A stretch of 57,150 bases of DNA from Phycisphaeraceae bacterium. GTDB taxonomy: Bacteria > Planctomycetota > Phycisphaerae > Phycisphaerales > Phycisphaeraceae. Both the position numbers and the translations under genes were made by a program. The stretch covers positions 1 to 57,150 of the forward strand of contig JAFIFY010000085.1 of assembly GCA_020831765.1 (NCBI GenBank), written 5' to 3'. This document shows positions 25,101-33,233 of the stretch, piece by piece (position 1 is the first letter of the stretch; each line of letters starts with the position of its first letter). Below the pieces are notes generated by a model that worked only from the letters and a program-made list of their open reading frames with translations, was not told the origin of the DNA and searched no databases.

Positions 25101-26260
25101 GTTTTGCGGTCGGTATCTTCCTGCTGGTCATGGTTTCGATTCCCGTGACGATGACGGCGGTCAACCTGTTGGGGGTATATCGCCGCGCTGCAAAGGTCAC
25201 TCCGGACGGAGATTCTCAACCGCTTGGGCGCATCTCGGTTCTGATTCCCGCCCGCGATGAAGAGAGCTCGATTGGCCAGGCGATCGAATCAGCGCTGGCC
25301 TCGGGTGGCGTCGAGCTGGAGGTGATCGTGCTGGATGATGATTCGTCCGATCATACCGCTTGGATCGTCAAGCAATGGCTTGAACGTGACTCGCGCGTTC
25401 GGTTGGAATCCGCACCGCCGCTGCCATCGGGGTGGTGCGGCAAGCAGCATGCCTGTTTCGTCCTCGCGGGACTGGCCCGGCACGAGATACTGGTATTCAT
25501 GGATGCGGATGTTCGGCTGGAGCCGGACGGGCTGGCGCGCATGGCGCGGGAGATGGATCGACTGGAGACCGATCTGCTCAGCGGCGTGCCCCGGCAGATC
25601 ACGGGAACATGGCTGGAGAAGCTGCTGATCCCCTTGATTCATACGGTGCTGCTGGGCTACCTGCCGATGCCGGCGATGCGGGCCACGAAACTGGTGGGCT
25701 TTGGCGCGGGTTGTGGTCAACTTTTCATGGCGCATCGCCAGAGCTATCGGAAGATGGGCGGACACGAGCGTATCCGCGATTCGATGCATGACGGCGTGAC
25801 CCTGCCCAGAGCCTTCCGCAGAGCGGGATTCCACACCGACCTTGTCGATGCCACGGACCTGGCCCGTTGCCGTATGTATCGAAGCGCGGCGGAGGTATGG
25901 CGCGGGCTGGGCAAGAACGCGGGCGAGGGCATGGCCGGCCCGAAGGCGATCGTCGTCTGGACGATCCTTCTGGGCATGGGGCATGTGGTGGCCCCCATCG
26001 CGGGGCTGGCCCTCCTGACCGGCCTGATCACCGGCCCATTTGATCCGAACTGGCCGGTTGCGCTGGGTTTGACCGCCCCGTGGCTGCTTCGGATTCATCA
26101 ATCCCTTCATTTCCGCCAAAGCCTGTTGGGCGCGGCCATGCATCCGCTCAGTGTTCTGCTGCTGCTGGCGATCCAATGGCAGGCGCTCTATCGAAGGTTG
26201 GCCGGTGTTCAATCAGGCTGGAAGGGCAGAAGCTACCCGGCCGGTGCGGTCGAAGGTTAG
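25097..26260 (+). CDS. Family 2 glycosyltransferase (CrtQ-like role)
   Basis: 387 residues; ATGA overlap with the acyltransferase gene. An N-terminal membrane helix (MSFAVGIFLLVMVSIPVTMT) is followed by a GT-A domain: 'ISVLIPARDEESSIGQAIES', 'VIVLDDDSSDHT', 'ILVFMDADVRL' with the metal-binding DxD region, then C-terminal helices ('VWTILLGMGHVVAPIAGLAL', 'LSVLLLLAIQWQALYRRLAG'). This architecture matches the membrane GT2 enzymes that glycosylate carotenoid acids. It is the last gene of the carotenoid operon; the next gene starts 98 bases later with no terminator seen between. Confidence 0.85.
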   Translation: MSFAVGIFLLVMVSIPVTMTAVNLLGVYRRAAKVTPDGDSQPLGRISVLIPARDEESSIGQAIESALASGGVELEVIVLDDDSSDHTAWIVKQWLERDSRVRLESAPPLPSGWCGKQHACFVLAGLARHEILVFMDADVRLEPDGLARMAREMDRLETDLLSGVPRQITGTWLEKLLIPLIHTVLLGYLPMPAMRATKLVGFGAGCGQLFMAHRQSYRKMGGHERIRDSMHDGVTLPRAFRRAGFHTDLVDATDLARCRMYRSAAEVWRGLGKNAGEGMAGPKAIVVWTILLGMGHVVAPIAGLALLTGLITGPFDPNWPVALGLTAPWLLRIHQSLHFRQSLLGAAMHPLSVLLLLAIQWQALYRRLAGVQSGWKGRSYPAGAVEG

Positions 26261-26357
26261 TCTGGCAAGTCTCTACACGCCTTCGAAATCCGGGCATCGG
26301 ATCGCGTACACTTTGGCTGGCGGTTTCGTTGATCGACCGTCCGGAATATCAGCCGCA

Positions 26358-28952
26358 ATGCACAGGATGGAACGAAAAGTTGAATTGCTCGCTCCCGCGG
26401 GCGACTGGGAAGCCCTCAAGGCCGCGGCGGCCAATGGGGCGGATGCGGTATATCTTGGCCTGTCTGAATTCAATGCCAGGCACCGGGCCCATAACTTCAC
26501 GGTTGATGAGCTTCCCGGCGTGGTCGCCTATCTTCACGAACGCAACGTTCGGGTGTATGTCACGCTGAACACGCTCATCTTCTCCGATGAACTGGAATCG
26601 GTGGCCCGCACCGCGCGGGCGATCAACGAAGCCGGAGTCGATGCGGTGCTGGTTCAGGATGTCGGCCTGCTGCGGATGCTTGGCCGGATGTGTCCGGACC
26701 TTGAGGTTCATGCATCGACCCAGATGACCTTGACCGACGGTTGGAGCATCGAATGGGCCCGGCATCAGGGTGTGGCCCGCGTGGTGCTTCCCCGTGAATT
26801 GTCGATTCACGATATCAGGCGGATCGCCGGTATGACTGAGCTTCCGCTGGAAGTCTTCATCCACGGAGCATTGTGTGTCGCATACAGCGGCCAGTGTCTG
26901 ACCAGCGAATCCATTGGCGGACGAAGCGCCAATCGCGGCCAGTGTGCCCAGGCGTGCCGGCTTCCCTACGAGCTTTATGTTGATGGCCGCCATGTTGACT
27001 TGGACGGGCAATCCTATCTGCTCAGCCCGCAGGATCTGGCCGGGTATGAGATGGTCACGGATCTGGTTGACGTGGGTGTTTGCAGCCTCAAGATTGAGGG
27101 ACGTCTCAAGAGCGCTCACTATGTCGCCGCGGCGACCACCGTTTACCGCCGCGCCTTGGACAAGGCGTTGGCCGGTGAAGCGTTTGAGCCGGATGAACAG
27201 GACATCGAGGCGATGAGCCAGAGCTTTTCGCGTGGGTTCTCACCGGGATTCCTCGATGGGATCAATCACCAGCGTCTGGTTCAGGGCTACTTTCCCAAGC
27301 ATCGGGGCGTGCGACTTGGGACGGTGGTCGACGTCAGCCGCCGTGGGGTCATCATCCGTCTGGAGGCATCCGTTCGGCCACCGCGCCCGGGTGATGGGGT
27401 GGTTTTCGATCAGGGGCATCCGGAGCAGGATGAGCAGGGCGGCCGGTTGGTGGCGGTGACTCCGTGGGCGGCGGGGCCGGGGCGCACGGGCAAGGGTCGA
27501 TCGAACCGGGATGGCTTTCTGGAGTTGGTTTTTCTTTCCGGCCATGTTCAGCTCGAGGCGGTTGAGATCGGCGCTATTGTGTGGAAAACCGACGATCCGA
27601 AGCTCGAGCGGCGTCTGCGACAATCATGGTCGAGTGAACGGATCGTCCATCGTCGGCCGCTCGATGCCCGCGTGGTGGCCGAGGTCGGCAAGCCGTTACG
27701 GCTGTCGCTGAAGAGCGCCGATGGTATTGAGGCTGAGGTGGCGTCCAGCGAGCCGCTCGAAGCGGCCGTTCGCCAGCCGGTGGATGAAGCCATGGTGCGG
27801 GCGCAGCTTGAGCGCCTGGGAGATACGCCGTTCGAGCTGGCTGGTTTGGAGCTTATCGCGCCGGCCATCGAGTCAACCTCAGAAGCGCAGGGGCCCGGGC
27901 CGGCGCGCGCGATGGTGCCCAAGAGCGTGCTCAATGAGCTTCGCCGCGCGGCCGTTGGGCGGCTTCTGGCCAGGGAGGCCAGTTCACCACGGGCATACGT
28001 GCCCGGGGTTCCGGCAGCGCTTCGCGCTGAGTCGGCGGCGAGAGTTGCCGAGTCGATCAATCGTCAGGAAGGGGAGGCGGACGGGGACGATGCGCGGCTG
28101 ACGGTGCTGGTGCGGACCACGGATCAGTTGGAGCAGGCGCTCTCGTGGCGAAGTCGGGAGCGGGTGGGTCGCGTTCAGACGGTCTATTGCGATTTTGAGG
28201 ATGTCCGGCGATATGTCGATGCGGTCGAACGGGGGTGTCGTGAGGGTGTGCGAATCGTGCTCGCCACGCCACGCATCATCAAGCCGGGCGAGGAAGGGTT
28301 GCTGTCGCAGGTGGTTCGGTGTCGACCGGATGGCGTATTGATCCGAAACCTTTCCGGTCTGGCCTGGATGCGATCCCAATCGCCCGCCATGCCGCTGGTG
28401 GGGGATTTCGGTTTGAACCTGACCAATGAACTGACGGCGGGCGTGCTGGCCGGCGAGGGACTGGTTCGGATGACGCCCAGCCACGATCTGACCTGGTCGC
28501 AACTGGCCGCGATGCTCAAGTGGGTCGATCCTCGCTGGTTTGAGATGGTGATCCACCAGCACATGCCGATGTTTCACATGGAACATTGCATCTTCGCGGC
28601 GACACTCAGCGAAGGCAAGGACTACCGCGACTGCGGCCGGCCCTGCGATCACCATCGGGTGGAACTGGCCGACCGAGCGGGGGTCAGGAATCCGCTCCTG
28701 GCGGATGTCGGTTGTCGGAACACGCTGTTCAACGGAGTGGCCCAGAGCGCTGCTGAGTATGTGCCACGCATGCTGGGCATGGGGTTAAGATGGTTTCGCA
28801 TCGAGTTGCTCAACGAGTCGGGGCGTGCGGTGCATGAGCTTCTGGACCGATATGCCCCGGTCCTGAGCGGTCGGGAAGCGGGCCGGAAATTGTGGCGGCA
28901 ACTCAAGGTGCTCAGCCAGGTGGGCCTGACGCGCGGCACACTCGACGATTAG
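26358..28952 (+). CDS. Peptidase U32-family protein (RlhA-like)
   Basis: 864 residues. The start 'VELLAPAGDWEALKAAAANG' with 'GADAVYLGL' is the N-terminal signature of U32, and 'EVFIHGALCVAYSGQCLTSE' (about residues 165-184) is the U32 signature, followed by 'RGQCAQACRLPYEL'. These cysteines are iron-sulfur ligands in characterised relatives (UbiU/UbiV, RlhA). Length and the mid-region resemble the long YdcP/RlhA branch with a DUF3656-type insert, which hydroxylates a cytidine in 23S rRNA. A C-terminal part has more cysteines ('HMEHCIFAATL', 'DCGRPCDHH'). True protease activity is doubtful for this family. The start at 26358 is chosen because homology begins at once after it; ATG 26367 is also possible. 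Confidence 0.85.
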   Translation: MHRMERKVELLAPAGDWEALKAAAANGADAVYLGLSEFNARHRAHNFTVDELPGVVAYLHERNVRVYVTLNTLIFSDELESVARTARAINEAGVDAVLVQDVGLLRMLGRMCPDLEVHASTQMTLTDGWSIEWARHQGVARVVLPRELSIHDIRRIAGMTELPLEVFIHGALCVAYSGQCLTSESIGGRSANRGQCAQACRLPYELYVDGRHVDLDGQSYLLSPQDLAGYEMVTDLVDVGVCSLKIEGRLKSAHYVAAATTVYRRALDKALAGEAFEPDEQDIEAMSQSFSRGFSPGFLDGINHQRLVQGYFPKHRGVRLGTVVDVSRRGVIIRLEASVRPPRPGDGVVFDQGHPEQDEQGGRLVAVTPWAAGPGRTGKGRSNRDGFLELVFLSGHVQLEAVEIGAIVWKTDDPKLERRLRQSWSSERIVHRRPLDARVVAEVGKPLRLSLKSADGIEAEVASSEPLEAAVRQPVDEAMVRAQLERLGDTPFELAGLELIAPAIESTSEAQGPGPARAMVPKSVLNELRRAAVGRLLAREASSPRAYVPGVPAALRAESAARVAESINRQEGEADGDDARLTVLVRTTDQLEQALSWRSRERVGRVQTVYCDFEDVRRYVDAVERGCREGVRIVLATPRIIKPGEEGLLSQVVRCRPDGVLIRNLSGLAWMRSQSPAMPLVGDFGLNLTNELTAGVLAGEGLVRMTPSHDLTWSQLAAMLKWVDPRWFEMVIHQHMPMFHMEHCIFAATLSEGKDYRDCGRPCDHHRVELADRAGVRNPLLADVGCRNTLFNGVAQSAAEYVPRMLGMGLRWFRIELLNESGRAVHELLDRYAPVLSGREAGRKLWRQLKVLSQVGLTRGTLDD

Positions 28953-28969
28953 CCGATCGGCCCGGAGCG

Positions 28970-30505
28970 TCAGTACGCCTTGGCCCAGACCACACGCTGC
29001 TTACTGGGTTTGCCGGTGAAGGGGCAGGTGCCTGGCTCGGCTTCGAGCCCTTCCTGTCCGGGCATGGGAATGCAGCGAACCGTGACGCCCAGATCGCGCG
29101 CGATCTGGTCTTCGAGTTCCGCATCGCCGCAGAAGTGAGCCAGGGCGAAGCCGCCGTGAATCTCCGGCTTCTCCTTGTCCTTGGGCGTGAAATAATCGTA
29201 GAACGATTGGCGGTCGTCGAACGAGCGGGTGTTTTCCCGCCGGTACTGTCTTGCGCGGCTGAGCATGGCGTCTTGAATCCCGGCCAGAAGGGCGGGGGCC
29301 TTTTCGATGAACTCGGCCCGGGGCATGCTGGACTTATCCTTGTGGGCCTTATCGCGACGCGCCATGAAAACCGAGTCTTCCGCGATATCCCTTGGGCCGA
29401 TTTCCAGTCGAATGGGCACACCCTTCTTCACCCAGGACCACATCTTTTCGCCGCCGCGCATGTCACGTTGATCCACTTCAACGCGTATCGGCTGATCGCC
29501 ATATCGCTGCGATCGCAAGTCCTGCGCCAGCCGTTGGCACCAGTCGAAGATCTCCCGTGGATTCTCGCTCTTGCCCAGCACGGGCAGGATCACAATATGC
29601 CGGGGTGCCAGTCGAGGCGGCAGCATCAGCCCATCGTCATCACTGTGGGTCATGATCAGGCCGCCGACCAGGCGTGTGGAAACGCCCCATGATGTCGTCC
29701 ATGCGTGCTGCCGCTGACCGTTCTGATCCAGGAACATGATCTCCGAGGCCTTGGCGAAGTTCTGGCCCAGGAAGTGGCTGGTGCCGGCCTGAAGCGCCTT
29801 GCGGTCCTGCATCATGGCCTCGATGCATAAGGTATCGACGGCCCCGGGGAACCGTTCGCCCGCGGTCTTGCGGCCCCGGATGACGGGCATGGCCATGTAG
29901 TTCTCGGCGAAATCGGCATAGACCCCGAGCATGCGGATCGTTTCCTCAACGGCTTCATCTTCGGTGGCGTGGGCGGTGTGTCCCTCCTGCCAGAGGAATT
30001 CCGTGGTGCGCAGGAACATGCGGGTGCGCAGCTCCCAGCGGACCACGTTGGCCCACTGATTGATCAGGATGGGAAGATCGCGATAAGACTGCACCCACTT
30101 GGCGTACATCGCGCCGATGATGGTCTCGCTGGTGGGCCGGACGATCAGCGGTTCTTCCAGTTCTCCCGCCGGCACAAGCGATCCATCCGGGCCGGCCTCA
30201 AGCCGATGATGCGTCACCACCGCGCATTCCTTGGCGAACCCCTCGACATGCTTGGCTTCCTTCTCCAGAAAGCTCTTGGGGATGAACAGCGGGAAGTAGG
30301 CATTCTCGTGCCCTGTGGCCTTGAACATGGCATCGAGCGATTGCTGGATGTTCTCCCACAGGGCGAATCCCCACGGCTTGATCACCATGCAGCCGCGCAC
30401 CGGCGAGTTTTCCGCCAGATCGGCGGCGCGGACCACCTGCTGATACCACTCGGGGTAATTTTCCTGGCGGGTTGGAGAGATCGCGGTCTGCGGGGCCTTG
30501 GCCAT
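28970..30505 (-). CDS. proS: Prolyl-tRNA synthetase, archaeal/eukaryal type
   Basis: 511 residues. Charges tRNA-Pro with proline. It is the short class II form without the bacterial editing insert: 'MVIKPWGFALWENIQQSLDA' (motif 1 area), 'LIVRPTSETIIG', 'VVRWELRTRMFLRTTEFLWQ' (motif 2), 'WTTSWGVSTRLVGGLIMTHS' (motif 3 area), an anticodon-binding domain ('PRHIVILPVLG'), and the extra C-terminal domain typical of this type ending 'SKQRVVWAKAY', with 'FCGDAELE...CPFTGKP' cysteines that may bind zinc. It converges on the U32 gene with only 17 bases between. Confidence 0.95.
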   Translation of the reverse strand: MAKAPQTAISPTRQENYPEWYQQVVRAADLAENSPVRGCMVIKPWGFALWENIQQSLDAMFKATGHENAYFPLFIPKSFLEKEAKHVEGFAKECAVVTHHRLEAGPDGSLVPAGELEEPLIVRPTSETIIGAMYAKWVQSYRDLPILINQWANVVRWELRTRMFLRTTEFLWQEGHTAHATEDEAVEETIRMLGVYADFAENYMAMPVIRGRKTAGERFPGAVDTLCIEAMMQDRKALQAGTSHFLGQNFAKASEIMFLDQNGQRQHAWTTSWGVSTRLVGGLIMTHSDDDGLMLPPRLAPRHIVILPVLGKSENPREIFDWCQRLAQDLRSQRYGDQPIRVEVDQRDMRGGEKMWSWVKKGVPIRLEIGPRDIAEDSVFMARRDKAHKDKSSMPRAEFIEKAPALLAGIQDAMLSRARQYRRENTRSFDDRQSFYDYFTPKDKEKPEIHGGFALAHFCGDAELEDQIARDLGVTVRCIPMPGQEGLEAEPGTCPFTGKPSKQRVVWAKAY

Positions 30506-30670
30506 GGGAAACGGACTCCATCTACGTTTGGGAAGGCAAGGGGTGATAGTCTAGCGTTCCGGGCACGGAGGCATCGGGAGCCGTGGCCCTTGCGTCTGAG
30601 CGGGGGGAAGCCGAGCCGGAGCCGGTCCGCCGCCCGGAACGTGAAACCAGAAGGCCGGAATCCGCCGGAT

Positions 30671-32332
30671 TCAAGGACTCGGAGCGGATCGCGAATTTCC
30701 AGTGGCCTCGGGGTCGCCGTGCGATGCGGTTGAGGGTTCAAGCACCTGCTTGATGTAGAACTCGTAATCCTCAACGGCAAGCCGCGTCAGCGTGTGGTGG
30801 AAGCGGACGGCCATCAGCATTTCCAGATAGGGCTTGGGCTTCCGAGCGATTTCGATGGCGATCTGGTACGCCTTGCCGCCGGGCGGGCGAACCGGGGCCT
30901 CCTTGCGCCAGACTTTGCCGAACTCCGATGCGGGCAATCCGACGGCGATTTCCAGGGCGCGGCGGGCATGCCTGGGATCATCGGTCAACTCGATCACCTG
31001 CGGGTGGATCGCCAGCCAAGCGGTCAGCTCTCCTCTCAGCTTCCGGCGAGCCTCGATTTCCCGATTCAGCCGCTGGTTGCTGCGGCCCCCGAACTCACGA
31101 CGGAATGCCCGGGCGTAGCACATACGGTCCTTCTCCCACCCCGCGTCCAATTCACCCAGCAGATACTCATCGTCCACCCGCCTTCGAAGCAGACTGGCGG
31201 CTTCGAAATCCGGATGGATCGCGCGCTGCATCAACTGGACCGCCAGTTCGGGTTTGGAACTGAACACCCGGTGGAACAGGGTCACTCGCATCCTCTGAAG
31301 CGTGGCCAGCGCTTCGGAGCCCGCGTGTTCGGCCACCTGCTGATCCATCACCGGGTTCGGCCAGAAGAAGTGATCGGACACGAAGGTGTAGCCGGGATAC
31401 CGCCGGTCCAGCGAATGGCAGGCCGAGGCCACGCGAAGCTGTGTCGCCCGGACAATGAAGCGGAACCACATCGTCTGGCGCGAGCGTTTGAAGCTCCACC
31501 GGATGGTGTGACCATGGCCAAGACACGCCTCCCGCCGGGCCCGCAGCAGCAGATCATTGCCGTGAAACTGCTCGCTGAGCTTGTTGTCCGTGTGATGGAA
31601 AGGGGCTCCATCGTACCAGTCCTTGAGCATGGTCAGGTCATATCGGAATCGGTCGTGCATTTCAGCACGGCTCATGGGCACACCGACGATGAAGTCGAAG
31701 AGATATCCCCAACCTTCCCGGGTCAGGGCCAGCCTGGAAAGCGGTTCCTCCAGAACCTTCGGCGGGTCATCGACGGCCCTTCGAATCCGGCCGAGCAGAT
31801 ATCTCTCCAGTTCATCGTGATGAGACGCCAGCCAGCGTTTCTCGCGCTCGATTTCCTTGGGCTCGATGTATCGGGTCTCCGGCTCGAACGCGTGTTGCCA
31901 GAGAGCTTCGGCATGAACCTTTCCACGGCTTTTCTTCATCTCTTGCAGCAGATTGCTGCCCTTGGCTTCGGCGATCTGGAGAAAATAACGGGAAAAGCCG
32001 CCACTGATGAGCATGAGCAGGAAGCCGCCCAGGCAACTGATCAGCAGGATCAGGCCCGTGCCGGTCGCGGCCGATTGCATGGTCATGCCGGTATCGATAC
32101 GGCGTCCCAGAATCCACAATCCGAGCATCGCGATGCCCACGGCCATGGTCCGGCGGAGGGTTCCGCGATACAGCCAGAAGCCCAACCAGGCGAACAGATC
32201 GGCCAGCGTGATCAGACCACGCAGATCATGGAAAGTCTGGACCAGAATCTCCAAGGGCCGCCGACGCGGCACCTCCTGCGACGAGATCGTCTCCTGATCG
32301 ACATCGCGACGTTGGGCGGGTTCATAGCTCAT
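30671..32332 (-). CDS. Large protein with N-terminal membrane segments, unknown
   Basis: 553 residues from the ATG at 32332 (MSYEPAQRRDVDQETISSQE). Two membrane segments near residues 65-115 ('RRTMAVGIAMLGLWILGRRI', 'TGLILLISCLGGFLLMLISG') precede a long soluble, charged, mostly helical part ('RYIEPKEIEREKRWLASHHD'). The soluble part holds many Trp/Arg/His-rich stretches and ends with 'YEFYIKQVLEPSTASHG'. I recognise no domain. Its start overlaps the end of the TIM-barrel gene by 11 bases, so the two are translationally coupled. The opposite strand is also open for most of its length, a codon-bias effect of GC-rich DNA and not a gene. Confidence 0.75.
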   Translation of the reverse strand: MSYEPAQRRDVDQETISSQEVPRRRPLEILVQTFHDLRGLITLADLFAWLGFWLYRGTLRRTMAVGIAMLGLWILGRRIDTGMTMQSAATGTGLILLISCLGGFLLMLISGGFSRYFLQIAEAKGSNLLQEMKKSRGKVHAEALWQHAFEPETRYIEPKEIEREKRWLASHHDELERYLLGRIRRAVDDPPKVLEEPLSRLALTREGWGYLFDFIVGVPMSRAEMHDRFRYDLTMLKDWYDGAPFHHTDNKLSEQFHGNDLLLRARREACLGHGHTIRWSFKRSRQTMWFRFIVRATQLRVASACHSLDRRYPGYTFVSDHFFWPNPVMDQQVAEHAGSEALATLQRMRVTLFHRVFSSKPELAVQLMQRAIHPDFEAASLLRRRVDDEYLLGELDAGWEKDRMCYARAFRREFGGRSNQRLNREIEARRKLRGELTAWLAIHPQVIELTDDPRHARRALEIAVGLPASEFGKVWRKEAPVRPPGGKAYQIAIEIARKPKPYLEMLMAVRFHHTLTRLAVEDYEFYIKQVLEPSTASHGDPEATGNSRSAPSP

Positions 32333-33125
32333 CGACTTGCAGCAACCCGAGCGTCGCAAGGTCCGCCTGATAACGTTCCAGGCTTTCAAGCGTGGTCAGG
32401 CCATACTCCTCGTAGAACCATTCGCCGACCATGTAGCCGTCGTACTCGGCGACCTTGAGCCGCTGGCAGATGTCCGAGAGCGGAAGATCGCCTCCACCGA
32501 CCGGGCGGACAATGACGCGCTGGTCATCGTTGAGTCCATCATGCAGATGGACATGGACGATCAGGTCGCCCAGGGCGCTGAAGGTTTCCGATGGTGTTTC
32601 GCCTTTGCGAAACGGATGCAGCGGATCGTAAAGCACGCGGACCCGTGGATGGTTGACCTTGCGGACCACATCAGCCATGTCACGCCCCCGGCTCAGGCCA
32701 TCATGGGTCTCCAGGGCCAACGTGACCTCAAACTCATCAGCGGCCTCCGCCGCGATGCGAAGGTGATCCACCAGATCGCTGTGGTAATGCCGCCGGTCAA
32801 CGCCGTCAGGGACCGGCCCGCCAAAGACCCGGAGCAACGGACAGTCCAGATCGGAGGCCAGCTCCAGGCGTTCACGGAGCGGCTCGAGCACATCCGGTTC
32901 GATCATCCTCAGGCTGGTGGCCAGGCAGCAGACATTCATGGCCCGCTTCTCAAGCAGACGCCGGAATTCCTTACGCTCGCTGGTCACCGACCACGCCTCG
33001 ACGCGATGATCGTGCAGCGCATCACAACGAAATTCGATCCCATCGAAACCCAGCTTCACGGCCACTTCGACCACCTGGATGAAATCGAGCTTCGGGCATG
33101 CGAACGTGGTGAATGCGAACTTCAC
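32322..33125 (-). CDS. Xylose-isomerase-like TIM-barrel protein (sugar phosphate isomerase/epimerase family)
   Basis: 267 residues starting MKFAFTTFACPKLDFIQVVE. AP-endonuclease-2 / sugar isomerase-epimerase fold: 'GFDGIEFRCD' in strand 2, 'LALETHDGL' with the first metal-ligand Glu, 'VRVLYDPLHPFRKG' with the Asp, 'IVHVHLHDG' with the His pair, and 'MVGEWFYEEYG' with the final Glu. All ligand positions look intact, so it is probably an active metal-dependent isomerase, epimerase or dehydratase; substrate unknown. It is upstream of, and overlaps, the 553-residue membrane protein gene. Confidence 0.85.
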   Translation of the reverse strand: MKFAFTTFACPKLDFIQVVEVAVKLGFDGIEFRCDALHDHRVEAWSVTSERKEFRRLLEKRAMNVCCLATSLRMIEPDVLEPLRERLELASDLDCPLLRVFGGPVPDGVDRRHYHSDLVDHLRIAAEAADEFEVTLALETHDGLSRGRDMADVVRKVNHPRVRVLYDPLHPFRKGETPSETFSALGDLIVHVHLHDGLNDDQRVIVRPVGGGDLPLSDICQRLKVAEYDGYMVGEWFYEEYGLTTLESLERYQADLATLGLLQVDEL

Positions 33126-33233
33126 AGGTCTCTGATCTCCGGTCAGCGTGGGGGACTGCGGGCATCAGAATAACCGGATCGCCTTCGATGCGTAGCCCGC
33201 CTCCCATCAATACCCTTGGCCGCGGCGGGGTCT

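Noticed and set aside
30794-32458. 554-codon plus-strand frame opposite the 553-residue membrane protein
   Set aside because: Composition is typical of an antisense shadow of GC-rich coding DNA; the minus frame has a coupled start and sensible hydrophobic segments.
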